64,000 nucleotides of DNA from Molossus alvarezi (taxonomy: Eukaryota > Chordata > Mammalia > Chiroptera > Molossidae): NCBI GenBank assembly GCA_037176705.1, contig CM073887.1, positions 61,155,001 through 61,219,000 of the forward strand, written 5' to 3'. How positions within the stretch are numbered: the stretch's first letter is position 1; each line of letters starts with the position of its first letter. Of this stretch, positions 42,001 through 55,877 are shown piece after piece. A program made the position numbers and the translations under genes. The notes beneath the pieces are model-generated. The model saw nothing but the letters and a program-made list of their open reading frames with translations. It was not told the origin of the DNA and searched no databases.

Positions 42001-45000
42001 CCCACCTTTCTCCTCTGAGTATGTAGGGCCCCTCACTTGGCACATTCTTTTTAATACTATAGATGGATTTCACACTTCCTTTCTTTGCTCCTACAGTGCT
42101 CTGAACCCCCAACCCCCATTCTTGGAGTCCTTGGACTCAGTAACCTCTGACTGACCCTGAACTGGGGTCGTGGCTCCTCCACAGCTTCCCCTGGTGAGTC
42201 CAGCGTCCCCCACTTGTAGGCCAGCTCTGCCCCCCTCCGTTTCCACTCCTCCAAGAATAGTGTTGACCAGACCACGTTGAACAGGGCAAAGACCACACAG
42301 GACACATCCTGGCTTGTCTAGGGATGGCAGAGGAGGGTTCAGCTGTTGTCCAGGCTTGCCCAGGGAAGAAGGTGTTTCAGGTGCCCCAGCCCACACCTGG
42401 CCCACGCCCGACACCTGATCGGCCTCTGTGAATGTGTACAGGACAGAGCCGAAGACAGCCGGGTATACCATCGCTGATGTGTAGAAGCCCAGCCAGGCAA
42501 AGTACATGGCAATCTTCACACCAAAATAATCACAGATCTCATCTGCAGGGGTGGGTGGGTAGGAAGAGGTTCCTGGTCAGCCCTGCTTTCCTTCTGGGAC
42601 TCCTGCACACCCCCTGGCCCAGGCCGCACCTAGGGGCTGGTTTTCACACACAGCCTGCACCCATGACTTCATGAGGCGGTTCAGGATGCGTTGCTCATGA
42701 ACCGGGAACACTTGCTGGATGATCCCACGGGCCGCCAGCTCAGGGACTGTTGGGAGACAAGAATGGTGACCAGGGCTCTCTGCCTGTGTCTGGCCTGGCC
42801 ACACCCCTCTGGCTGAAATCCAAGTCACAACTTTTTGCCTGCTCTTAAACCTACAGAGGCTCTTCCCAGGGAAGGAGTTCTGGGTGGTGGAATATCTGAT
42901 TCTCCTCCAGTATTTGGGAGGTACAGGCAGAAAAGCGTGCAGGAAACCCAGAAGGGTGGGGTCCCAGTGGGGAACCATGTTCTTAAATAAAGCCACTGGC
43001 CTGAAGTCATTGCTCTGTGTGTCTGAGGAATGGTGCAAAGTTAGCATCAGAAGGTGAACTTGCAGCTGCTGGTTTCCTGTAGGGAACTGAGGCCCAGGGC
43101 CATGCAGCAAGAGTGCTGTATGTGGTCCTATCCCTTCCTTATTCCAGACCCAGAAAAGGTTCTTGCGGATCTGCCACATGAGGGATAAGCCCCATCCTTT
43201 GCTAAGGCCAAGCCCCTTCAGTTCATTCATTGATCTGGCTCTAGGGCCCACCCAACTCTCTGCCGGCCCGATTGTTGTACCTAGGCTCCGCCCTCCTGCC
43301 GTGATAGGCTATCCTCTAAGAGGCCCACCCAAGTACCCACACAGGGAAGGTGGGCCCCGCCTCACTCACTGATTGGCTGGTCCTCCAAGAAACGCAAGTT
43401 GTGCAGCGCCTCACCCTGCTTAGCTCGCAGGTTCTGAAGCCAGAAACGAATGATGCTCTGGCGCTCCTGCAGGGGACAGGGCGTGAGTACAGCGAGTAAC
43501 CGCCTGCAGACTAGGGATGTGCAGGATGTGCAGGATGTGAGCTGGGGGGCCAAGCCGGCGCACCTGGGAGGTGAAGAAGCGTAGCTCACTCTCCACATTC
43601 TCATAGATAAAGTCCTCCTCGCAGGAGAAGCCTCGGGTACCCCCGCCAAACTCGGCCTTCACTGCTTTACGCAGACCCAGCTCGTCGGCCCCTCGGAGTA
43701 GGCTGCGGGAAGGCAGGAGAGGTGGATCATGGGGAGACCCTGGCTCACCATCCTGGAGCTAGGGATAGTGCACTTGGCGGCCGCCTGAGTCAAACACAGA
43801 GCGGCTGGACCTTGTAGTTGGTACTTGCAAGGGAGGGGAGCTGGGTGGCAGGGTCAGCGAGAGAGGCCAGGCCCAGGGACTCGCCTCTCATATGTAGCAG
43901 TGACGAAGAAGGCATAGGCACGCGTGTGGCGGTGGTGGCGAACTTGTACTATGAGCTCAGGAATGCCCACGCGGATGTGGTTCAGCAGCCATAGCAGCGT
44001 GTGGTCATCCGTCGTATCTGCTAAGGGGCGCAGGGACTGATGACTCTTGCCAGGATGGGTCCGAGGCCTCTTACAGCCGCCCACTCAGGGGAGTCCAACT
44101 CAGGGGAGCCCCGTCTGAGCACTGTGCGGTGGGCACAGATACCTGGGAAGGTCATCAGCACGTCGCAGTTCTCTGTGGGCACTGTCTTCATCCATGCCTT
44201 GTGGGACACCAGGTATCGACCCGCTTGCAAAAGCCGCTTTCCAAAAAGCTTTTCTGGGGGGCAGGAGGGCCAGGCCGGGGTCAGGCCACTTCCTGACTAG
44301 GAGCCTGGCCTCTAGCCCTTGCCCCTGCTCACACACTCGCCAAGGCTCCTAGGAACGCAGCCTGGCTTTCAAGGCCCTGCATGCTCTGGCCTTGGCTTGT
44401 TCCCTTACCTTCAGGTCCTCGCACCAATGGAACCCTCCTCCAGGAATATCCTTCCCCCAGGCCCTCTTACAATTTTATTCATTCTGGAGGCCCATCTCCA
44501 CCTCCAAAACCACAATTGATGGGACACTGACAGCCCTGAGTCCTCGTAGCTGGATGTGGTTCTTACCCCCATTTCACAGGTGGGGGAAACTTAGGTCCAA
44601 AGCATTTAAGTCATACGCCCAAGGTCACACAATGAAGCTGGGGTTCGAACCCACAACTGTATGATTCTGTACCCTTTGTGGAGAGGAACTCTCAAGCGCA
44701 TCCCTGCCCGGCCACGATCCGGTAGCCCAAGGGGTGACCGGGCTCGGCCTCGAGTCTAGGCTCTTAGAGGGGCGTGTCCGTGTCTCTGCGCTGAGACCCC
44801 CGCCCGCTGCACCTTCCTGACCGCGCCCGCCCGGCCGCAGTCGCAGTGCCATGAGAGCCAGCACTCGATTGGACTCCAGACCGGAGACAGCTGACCCCAA
44901 TTTCCCTCCCGGTGCAGCCGCCGCGCGCACCCCGAGCACCTGCAACTCTGACTGATGCAGCCGCCGCACACCTACCCAGAACTCCGGACGCCGGGGCTGC

Positions 45001-45081
45001 AGGCTCGCCCTCTGGCGGGGGCCTCTTGCCGCGCTCGCTCTCGAGGGACGTGCCCCCAGCGCCAGAGGTAGCTTCGGCCAT
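36052..45081 (-). CDS. ANO8: ANO8 (TMEM16H), anoctamin-8
   Basis: Anoctamin-8 is a TMEM16-family membrane protein reported to tether endoplasmic reticulum to plasma membrane. The 18 minus-strand coding exons are 45081-44976, 44253-44143, 44017-43885, 43702-43564, 43466-43370, 42746-42630, 42542-42415, 42317-42156, 41844-41692, 41577-41451, 41343-41288, 41206-41132, 40361-39546, 39324-39133, 39012-38881, 38772-38662, 37899-37221 and 36404-36052. They join to 1228 residues (human 1232). The N-terminus is [20 protein letters not shown]. Hydrophobic segments occur in exons 7 ([20 protein letters not shown]), 9, 10, 12, 14, 15 and 16. Exon 13 encodes a cytosolic insert with 24 consecutive Asp/Glu. 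Exons 17-18 form a basic, then Pro-rich tail ending CWPSGWH. Intron 3 starts with GC, not GT. No stop or frameshift was found. Confidence 0.96.
37900..38661. other. ANO8 intron 16
   Basis: Second-longest intron of the gene (762 bp; intron 1 is 722 bp and intron 12 is 770 bp). A possible antisense MIR trace lies near 38040-38120 (acatttactggccacc, then cacgtgccagacacc). No extra exon is seen. Confidence 0.45.
39946..40031. repeat. ANO8: Coding (TCC/TCT)n tract in ANO8 exon 13
   Basis: Imperfect trinucleotide repeat (cctcctcatcctcttcctcc). On the minus strand it encodes an uninterrupted 24-residue run of Glu and Asp. Confidence 0.95.
42747..43369. other. ANO8 intron 5
   Basis: A 623-bp intron without a recognisable repeat. 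The long minus-strand frame over it is an extension of exon 6 into intron sequence. Confidence 0.5.
44310..44525 (-). repeat. L2-like remnant in ANO8 intron 1
   Basis: aaggccctgcatgctctggccttggcttgttcccttacc, then tcctccaggaatatccttccccc, suggests an L2 3' end. Confidence 0.45.
44560..44675 (-). repeat. MIR SINE in ANO8 intron 1
   Basis: ccatttcacaggtgggggaaacttaggtcc, then aaggtcacacaatgaagctggggttcgaacccac: an antisense MIR. Confidence 0.75.
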
Positions 45082-45340
45082 GGCGAGGGCAGGGCAGGTC
45101 AGGGACTGCGGACGGCCAGGGCTCCGGGGGCCTGCGGGCGCATGGGGCCGGTGCAGCCGCGGAGCGCGCCAGAGGAGGAGACAAAGGCCGCGCCCGCCCG
45201 CGGCGGCCGCCGTCCCCGCGTGCCCGAGTGCTGCTTCTCGTCCCCGCCCGCGCCGAACCTCGAGTCTCCTGCTCGGCCCCGCGCACGTCGCTCTCGGGTT
45301 CTCAATTCCGCCCCAAAGGTTTTCTGGGTTTCGTTCTCGC
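44690..45340 (-). promoter_or_regulatory. ANO8: ANO8 CpG-island promoter
   Basis: CpG-dense DNA around the ATG at 45081 and the exon 1 donor (CTGG|GTAGGT). No TATA box is evident. The start site probably lies within 45100-45330. GTPBP3 starts 2.5 kb away in the opposite direction, so the two do not share one compact island. Confidence 0.7.
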
Positions 45341-46009
45341 CCGCCCACCTCGCTCTCTGGTGCTCGTTCCCGCCCGCACCGAAGGTGCATTTCCCCTCCT
45401 TGTGCCCGCCCGTGCCAGATTCTAGGTCTCGTTTCCGCCAGCCCGGGATTCTCCGCCTGAATTTCCCCATCTGAAAAGGCGTGTTTGGAATCTGATATGG
45501 GCGTGATTTGATTACAACAAGAAGTTAAGCGGGGGAGGCCTGGTCTGGGAAGATTCCAGGTATCAATAACTTCAACTACCACAGCAGAAATGTGAATAAT
45601 TATAGCAGGTCTTGTCTCAGGGCCTTAGCCCATGCCCATGCCCAAGACGTCCTTCACCACCTTTCTCCAGTCCACCCGTGCATCCATCAGGATGTAACCT
45701 CAGAAAGGACTGGATAGAGTTGCCAGCTTCGCAAATAAAAACACAGTCCTCCCAGTTAGTTAGATATGTTAACCTGAAAATAAAAGGCCTTTCAAGTGAG
45801 AAGCAAAAAGCATTTATTTGATATCAATAAAAAAAAGCTATTTGGGATGGACTAGTTAGGTCAGAAGCCCAAATAGTGTTGCAAATAGGAAACAAAGACA
45901 ATGGGTATTTATGAGAAAGAAAAGACAAACAATTACACCGTTAGCAAGAAGGCATTTCTATTCGTGCAGGTAACACAACATAGTGATTGTTAATTCTAAA
46001 TAATGTATT
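45341..46009. other. ANO8-GTPBP3 intergenic, left part
   Basis: Divergent upstream region. L2-like words occur near 45605-45700 (tctcagggccttagcccatgcccatgcc). The remainder is AT-rich and unrecognised. Confidence 0.45.
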
Positions 46010-46024
46010 AAAATTTCAGTCCAG

Positions 46025-46150
46025 CCCTGGCTTGGAGTGGCTGAAGCATCAGCCTGCAGACCAGAGAGTCCCGGGTTCGGTTCCCGCTAGGGGCACGTAC
46101 CAAAAAATAAAATAAAATAAATAAATAAAAATTATAAAATTTCAGTCCAG
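46025..46150 (+). mobile_element. Head-only tRNA-like SINE
   Basis: A 77-base head (46025-46101) with a small deletion after ccctgg ends ggggcacgtacc, followed by an A/AAAT tail. Perfect 15-bp target duplication aaaatttcagtccag at 46010-46024 and 46136-46150. Confidence 0.92.
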
Positions 46151-46409
46151 TAGTCATAATATCTTTCTTGTTATCTTTACAAACAGTTCTTTAGGAAACA
46201 AGTTTGCTTAGACCCAGTTCAAAGGCTGTTTTGCCCCGTTTCAACATTCTAAAGGTTTGAGGCATAAGACATGCAAAGCAGTTCCTCTGGGATGGCAGCT
46301 TTCGCTTCATTTTATTTTCATTTGTATTTTTATTTATTTTTGTTTCATTTCTTTGAGGTTTTCTTCTCCATTTTAGAGTGACTCAGTTTACCTTACTTTT
46401 TGTTTTACT

Positions 46410-46566
46410 TTTTTTTTTGAGAGAGAGAGAGGACCATCCACCTGTTGTTCCACTTATTTGTGCTTTCATCGGTTGCTTCTTCTATATGCCCTAACCAGAG
46501 ATGGAACCCCGAAACCTTGGCGTTTGGGGACGACGCTCTAACCTACTGAGTTAACAGGCCAGTGCA
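46410..46566 (-). mobile_element. tRNA-derived SINE, divergent and short
   Basis: Antisense: gagagagagaggacc, then ctaaccagagatggaaccccgaaaccttggcg, then cgctctaacctactgagttaacaggccag. The head differs from the other Ves copies and may be an older family. Confidence 0.7.
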
Positions 46567-47469
46567 GTTTATATTACTTTTTACAAATGTGAATTTCAGA
46601 TACACGAATACATTTTTATTATGCCCCAAATGTTACATGGGACACAACGTTATTCATTGTTACCTGAAATCCACATTTAACTGGGAGTCCGGTATTTTGT
46701 CAGGCACCTCGACAACTACCCATGCAGAGTTGCTTCCTCCCTTAGCGCCCAGCGAGGGGACAGGCGCCCATTCTGGTTCTCAGAATGCACACAGTCGACG
46801 CTTGATGTATACTTGTGACAGTTGGAGCAACTCGGGGACAGCGAATGCATTGTTCGTCCCTTTTCTATGAATTTAAAAGTTGAACAGGGCTGGGCATGGG
46901 AGGAATGAGTCTGATTCTTTCCCGAAGGCAGGTGTGCTGCCCGCCCGCTCCGTTCCAGAAACGGAGAATTGGCCGTGCAAAAGCGTCCTCGAGACCCCGC
47001 CCAGCCAGTGCCAGGAATTCCACCATCAACTCTTTATTCTGCTACGATTCGGTGCTCTCCTGGGTTAACCTGAAAGTAATCGCGAGACTCACGTCTCTGG
47101 CTTCCGAGGGGTCCACAGACTGACGACATTCAGCTCTGCCGGAGTAGGCCTGGGCCAGGGGAGAGAGAGGTCTGTGCTGGGAGTTCCAGGAGGCGACCTT
47201 GGAGCTAGGTCCCGAGGATGAATTTGTCAAGTGAGGAAGGGTATTCGAGGCCGAAGGAGCGGCGGGAAAGCTGGGAAGGGGCGAAAACCTGGAGAGTTCT
47301 GGGGAAACAAGTAGGCATCTTCCCAGAAGTTTGGACAAGATTTACCCAGTGCCAGTGAGTTTCCCGGAACTCATCCCCCTGGGCCACAGAGATGCTCTTG
47401 CTTCGCCTAAGGCTACGGAATAGCTTGATAGAAAAACGGGACTCGAACTCTCGCCTCTGTAGTTCCTAC
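46567..47469. other. GTPBP3 upstream DNA
   Basis: No gene recognised. It becomes GC-richer toward the GTPBP3 promoter. Confidence 0.45.
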
Positions 47470-47798
47470 AGCTCCGTGTCTGCATCCCTCTCACTCCTCA
47501 TTTCCGGTATCTCGAATCCCGGCAGCTCTCGGATCTAAAAATGCGGTCTAGTGTTGCCAGGGGGAACGCCAATTCGCTGCAACCCCACGTGCAGTCCCTG
47601 CCTCTTTTCCAGGCACCAGCCAATAGAAATGAAGATCTTCAGTGGGTGGACGGTACGTCTTTTAAGGGGCCCAATGGTATCGAGAATCCTTGAGCACTTG
47701 ACACTCTCGCTGCGGAGTGGGCGGGGCCTCCTAGCTGGACTCAAAGCCTGGGCTGGGGGTGCAGGCAGGCAGGTCGGCAGGTCGCTGGCTGGGAATCC

Positions 47799-50658
<2,860 letters not shown>

Positions 50659-50705
50659 GGGGACTGCTGAAGCTTGGACCAGGCTGGATGGACGCCCAGA
50701 AGCCT

Positions 50706-50711
50706 TAATAC
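50706..50711 (+). other. GTPBP3: Possible poly(A) signal AATACA of GTPBP3
   Basis: A variant hexamer in gccttAATACAtctggg, 48 nt after the stop. No canonical AATAAA lies nearby, so the 3' end is tentative. Confidence 0.45.
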
Positions 50712-51254
50712 ATCTGGGAATAGCTTAGGCCAAGTGAGGTTCTCATTTCCTTGGGGAAGAACCTGACTGCAAAACAGTGAGTGAGCTCCCTGTTGCTATT
50801 GGTGACCAAGCTCTAGCTTGGTCCCTTACAGGGGCTTTCTGGGGGTTCATGCCTTGGAGTGGGGCTGAACAGAGGCCCCTTTGGGCACCTGATCGTGGGT
50901 AAGTAGCAGTGAGGGTTGGGTGGGAGGTAGGATCTCAGGGGTCTTTGTTTCATAGTTTTTTATGTATTTTGTAAATACCAAAGGAAAAAAAACAGGTGAT
51001 CTGGAAATGTTTAAATATAGAAATCTTCCCCCGACACTGGTATCACAGTAAAAAACTTGTGTCCTTTTAGAACTTTCTTTGAGTGTTTGTATACTTGTGG
51101 ATGCACCTGTAAAATATGTTTTGTCTTATATATTCTACATACATTGTGTGTTTATTGCTCTGCAAGTTGTCATTCCTCTTTTAGTATTAATCTTGAAACT
51201 TTCTCTCTTGTATCTTAAAAGTGACTTGCAAAATCCTGGGGGCCCTACTTCCTT
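50712..51254. other. GTPBP3 3' flank
   Basis: AT-rich in its right half; no gene recognised. Probably old LINE debris, but not assignable by eye. Confidence 0.4.
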
Positions 51255-51445
51255 TCCAAGATTAGTCTTCATTGATTAATTCATTTACTCATTTAGTGAA
51301 TATTTATCAAGTACACTCTATGGTCTAGAATTGTGCACATCATTTTGCTGGATCTTCGAAACAGTACAATGTGGTGGGCAGTCATAAAAATGAGGAAACA
51401 GATTCAGAGTAGTGGTTGGTGGAGGTCCCCAGCTTTGGGATTTGC
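51255..51445 (-). repeat. MIR SINE, antisense
   Basis: catttagtgaatatttatcaagtacactctatgg, then aaaatgaggaaacagattcagagtag. Confidence 0.65.
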
Positions 51446-51692
51446 ACAAAGGTCTGTTTGACTCTATTATGAGTTTACTGTGCAACAGGCCGAGTACACG
51501 GTCCTGGGAAAACGCACAGAAGCAAGCGGGCATCGCCTCTCCCCTTGTTAGAGATACAGCTCCTTCCAGTGAGGTTGAATGGCTGCTGTGTGAATTTACA
51601 ATGAGAGGACATGACCTGGTCAGGGACCTGTGGACTGGATGCCCTGGAGAGCAGTGGTGGCATTGGGGCTGGCATCTAAAGGGTGAGAAGGA

Positions 51693-51853
51693 GCCCTGGC
51701 TGGTTTGGCTCAGCGGTTAGAGCGTCGGCCTGTGGTCTGGAGAGACGCGGGTTCGGTTCCCGCTAAGGTCACGTACCTTGGTTGCAGTTTGTCCCCAGCC
51801 CTGGTTGGGTCATGTGGGTGGCAGTCACTCAATGTGTCCCTTTCACGTCGACG

Positions 51854-51885
<32 letters not shown>

Positions 51886-51954
51886 CCCCTCCCACTCTAT
51901 CTGAACAAAATATCGAAAAATGACCTCAGGCAAGGATAAAAAAAATGAGTCAAT
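51693..51954 (+). mobile_element. Ves SINE, full length
   Basis: Sense; head gccctggctggtttggctcagcgg. Perfect 15-bp target duplication aaagggtgagaagga at 51678-51692 and 51955-51969. The terminal stem is degraded (acctcaggcaagga). Confidence 0.93.
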
Positions 51955-51969
51955 AAAGGGTGAGAAGGA

Positions 51970-53263
51970 AACTAATTGAGGAAGCTTGTGAGTGTCCCAG
52001 GCAAAGAGCACAGCATGTGCAAAGGTACTGAGGTGGGACATCCTGGTATGTTCAAGGAACAACGAGGTGGCCTGTGTGGCTGGAGCAGAGGGAATGGGTG
52101 GGGGAGAGAAGGGAGGTGAGTTCCAGGAGAGGAAGGGCCTGATAGGCCTTTGATTCTGGGACTTATTTGGGGGTTGCTATTGCAGTCACAAACCAGCAGA
52201 GGGTGCCTTGCTCTAACAAAGGAAGTGCCTGGTGGTCCCCCAACGGAGCTTCAGCCCCCTAAAGTCCCAAGGATCCAGGCTTCCACACCCATCTGGCATT
52301 TTATGAATGGTCAGCTTCTCATGCCAGAGGTGGAAACTGAATCTCAGATAGGGTCAGGATCTTCTTCAGAATCAGAAAAAGATCTCCACCTGCAGTAGTT
52401 GACAAGCTCTCAGATTCCAGAGGACATGTGAACAGAGGCTGGGAGGTGTCCAGGGCCCACAAAGGGTATGAGAGGATCTTCAGGAGGCTCCCACTACTCA
52501 ACTAAAAGTGACCTCCAACCCCTTGTCTTCACAGACTTCAATGCAATATGTCACTGTTTATTGATTTCTTTCCTTGTTCAGCAGCTGGGATCACCCCTGA
52601 ATGAGGCTCCTAGATGGAAAGGGTTACTCTGAGAGCTGAGCCCATGGATATTACTATTACGCCCATTTTGCAGAAAAGCAGTTGATGCCCAGAGAAGAAA
52701 AGCAATAATGTGGGTGCAGTTTAGATGTCACGCATGGGGAGGGTCTGGAGGGCTCCCATGAAAGGTGAGCAGGGTCCACGTGGGGAGGGCGACGCTCTTG
52801 GGGCAGGATGCTTGAGCCCCTGCCTGCTTCCCCCTAGGCCCTGGCACAGGGCTGGACTGAGGCCTTTGGCTACAGTCCCTTTTTTCCAAGAAGGGTGAGG
52901 TAGTTTGTGGGAAGCAGCCATGGGGGTTATTTATAGAGGTCACAGGAAATCCCCAAAGAGTCAGAGCCTCACCCAGAGGCTGGACCACAGGGTCAGGGAG
53001 GGGGTCTGCCAATTGCTCTTAACTGGTAGTCAGTCCCTGCGCCTCCCCAGAGAGCCACCAAGCCTGGGTGAGTCAGAGCTATAGGATTAGAGCCAGAAAG
53101 AGTGAGGATGGGCTGGAGAAGCCCCAGGGGAAGTAAGAGCTATACCTGGGGCATCTAGGAGGGCTGCCTGGAGGTGGGAGTTCTGGAGCTGGGCCCTGGA
53201 GGAAATAGAATTTGTCAGGCAAGAAAAGGCATTCTAGTCTGAGGGCCTAGCACAAATTACGAT
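51970..53263. other. GTPBP3-PLVAP intergenic DNA
   Basis: No gene recognised. A possible antisense MIR trace lies at 52645-52715 (attactattacgcccattttgcag). Purine-rich on the plus strand in its right part. Confidence 0.45.
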
Positions 53264-53279
53264 TAAGAGTCAGTGAGAC

Positions 53280-53500
53280 TGCCTGGCCGGTGTGGCTCAC
53301 TGGTTGAGCATTGACCCATGCACCAAGAAGTTGCTGGTTCGATTCCCGGGCAGGGCACATGCCCAGGTTGTGGGCCCGATCCCCAGTGTGGGGCATGCAG
53401 GAGGCCACCAATCCATGTTCTCTCTCGTCGGTGATTCTATTTCTATCTCCCTCTCCCTTTCTCTCTCTCTAAAATCAATAAAGAAAAAATATTTTTTAAA
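53280..53500 (+). mobile_element. Ves SINE, subtype 2
   Basis: Sense; target duplication aagagtcagtgag at 53265-53277 and 53502-53514. Confidence 0.9.
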
Positions 53501-53799
53501 AAAGAGTCAGTGAGTCTAGTCATAGAATTAAATGTCCAGAAGAGCTGGAGGGCAGGGCTCATTGCGCATAGGGGAAGGAGCACAAGAGAGCTGAGGAACT
53601 GGACTTGGTGCCCAGGGTAATGGGGAGCCATTGAGGGTGTGTGAGGAGAGGATGTGGTCAGATCTCGTGATGCAAAGATCCCTCCGGACCAGGCTATAAT
53701 GGAGGCAGAGGCTGAGAGCTAGAGCTGGGTATGGGGGTGGTTGGAGGGATGACATTCTGGGATGCTCTGGATGGGAGAGACCAACCAAGAGTTACAGAC

Positions 53800-53935
53800 C
53801 TGTACCCATGTATCCAAAGAGTTTAGGATGATTGTGTCACACTCATTTTTCAGGTGAGAAAATGGAGGCTGAGATGGATTGAGGCAAGATTTGAATCAGG
53901 GATGTTTGGCTCCAGAACCCAAATTCAGGTATCTT
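53800..53935 (-). repeat. MIR SINE, antisense
   Basis: gtcacactcatttttcaggtgagaaaatggaggctgag, then ggcaagatttgaatcaggg. Confidence 0.55.
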
Positions 53936-54309
53936 GTGGTTGCTGGGACTGGCTGGCATTAGCAGGCCAGGACTTTAGGCTGCTTAGGCAATAGGCTCAG
54001 GGTCACAGAGATGTCCTCGCTTCCTTGGGTCCCCCAGACTGTTCTGTCTGGGCAGCCTGTCCTGGCTAACCCCCCTGACTTGGCGGGGCCCCTAGCCAAG
54101 TGTTTCCTGCAGCAGCTGTCTGTCACCCGAATTTCCGAATTTCCAAATTCAGGAAGTATCGTTCTTTGTCCCTCCAGACTTGCCTGCCCTAAGCGTGTTT
54201 TGCCAGCCCTAGTTCCTCGTGACTCATCCCCCTCCCTGTCCTCTGTCCCAGGGGATGGGCTGGGAGAGAATCAAGGTCGGAAGTAGGGGTACAAGCTGAG
54301 ATTCTAGAT

Positions 54310-54500
54310 CACAATTTTTAGATTGTTTTTCTGTCAGTGGCAATTTCCTTTTTTTCCCTGGAGTTTTTACATTTCAGGGATAAGTCCCCAGGAATGGGGT
54401 GACTGAGTCAAGGGGCATCTTTACTTTTATTAAATATCGCCAAACTAATTTCCAGAGGGCTATGATGAGATTTTAATTTCTACCAGTGCTGTAGAAAAAT
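54310..54500 (-). repeat. Old L1-type fragment
   Basis: aatggggtgactgagtcaaggggcatc, then taaatatcgccaaactaatttccagaggg, then ttctaccagtgctgtag resembles the 3' part of an ancient L1M element. Orientation is uncertain. Confidence 0.5.
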
Positions 54501-54507
54501 GCCCTTT

Positions 54508-54664
54508 TTGGACCAAAGAGTCAATTCCAGCCAAGGGCACATACCTTGGTTGTGGTGTGGTCCCTGGCCCTGGTCGGAGTCGTGCGGGAGGCAACCAATC
54601 GGTGTTTCTCTCTCTCTGAAGATAAATGGAAAAATGTCTTCGGGTGAGGATTAAAAAAAACAAA
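54508..54664 (+). mobile_element. Ves SINE, 5'-truncated and deleted
   Basis: Sense; begins within the head (ggaccaaagagtcaattcc), lacks most of the TC tract and ends tcttcgggtgagga plus A tail. Confidence 0.85.
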
Positions 54665-55240
54665 GCTTCTTTCCCAGTCTCCTGCGTACACTGATTTCCC
54701 TGTGTTTCTCTGATGTGCGCCCCCACCCCCGCCTGCTGGGCTATGATCACGGAGTCGAGTGCTCCCAAAGTAGACTGCTGTCCTGTCTGACATCCCATCT
54801 TGCCACAAACAACAAAACAAAACAAACGGCCTGAGACTTTTGTAATTTTGTTCCTGGAATAATTTTGGCAGGGAGGAGTTCCTGCAATTCACGGCAGGCT
54901 GTGGTACTCTCAGCAATTGTTGTTAAGACTTGGGGGAATCTTTCCAAATCTAGAAAAATTAAAGCTACAAATGGATTATCTGCTTTGTAAGAAACTGATC
55001 TGGGAATATCTACTGTTTTAAAGAAAACACAAAATTGACAACAATGCTGTTTCTTTCCACCTGGAGATGCCCAGACCTTAGGGGAAGCTGCTGTACCCCT
55101 AGGTTTGTTCTGGGTTGAAGGGTCTTCTGGCCCAGGGTCCTTGGGGTGGGGATTCTCTAGTTTTTATCTTTTTCTAGTCTTTTCTTGCTCAAGGCCAGGT
55201 GGTGCCTTTTCAAGGCATAAATCACGACTCTGGCGTCTTT
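54665..55240. other. PLVAP downstream flank
   Basis: No gene or identifiable repeat. Contains a short (caaaa)n run near 54807-54826. Confidence 0.45.
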
Positions 55241-55256
55241 GAAGGGATCGATAACA

Positions 55257-55262
55257 TTTATT
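55257..55262 (-). other. PLVAP: Poly(A) signal of PLVAP
   Basis: Plus-strand tttatt (AATAAA on the minus strand), about 615 nt beyond the PLVAP stop. It predicts a 3'UTR of roughly 640 nt that is free of SINEs. Confidence 0.7.
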
Positions 55263-55877
55263 TAGTGCCACTAACATTTTATAGGCAGGGCTGGGTATGG
55301 GAGGAGAGGGAGTGAAGGAGCAGTGTCCTTGTCAGCTAGATTTGCCCTTGGACCAGACGCTCCCTGGTGCAAGGAGGCCTGGGAACTCTCCCAGGAATGG
55401 TGAGGTGGACGGCTTCCTGTTCTCACTTCCCCAGGCCTGAAGCACTCCGGCCGGCCGGCGAGGAAGTGTGGGGGAGATAGGAATCAGAAGCGTGGGTGTC
55501 GGGGGCACGGGGAGGGCAGTGAGGGGATGCTGTGGGTGCCTTGGCTTGTGTGTGTAGAGGGTTGAGATACTGGGTGAGGGTCTGGCAGAAGTGTCTGTCA
55601 GGCCACCGTGTCTGTATGACTTCATTGTCATGTCTCTCTGAGATGTCATCGCAGCATCGGTGGGTGAGGGATTGTGTGGTATGGGTGTGGGCTGTGAGAG
55701 GATTAGGGGTTCTGGGTCAGGTATGGGAAAGATGAGCATGGGGTGCAGGCCAAGGGCGCCCACTGGTGTGTTTGCATGGAGGTCGCCTGACTTCATCCCA
55801 CGCTGTAGGTCTCACTACCACAGGTCTGCGGACAGGAGAGTCGGGACCAGTCCTCAGTCTTCAGGCCTGGAGCCTTC

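Noticed and set aside
44912..45460. Plus-strand open frame of 182 codons over the ANO8 promoter
   Set aside because: CpG-island composition depletes stop codons; Arg/Ala/Pro-rich translation without domains; antisense to ANO8 exon 1.
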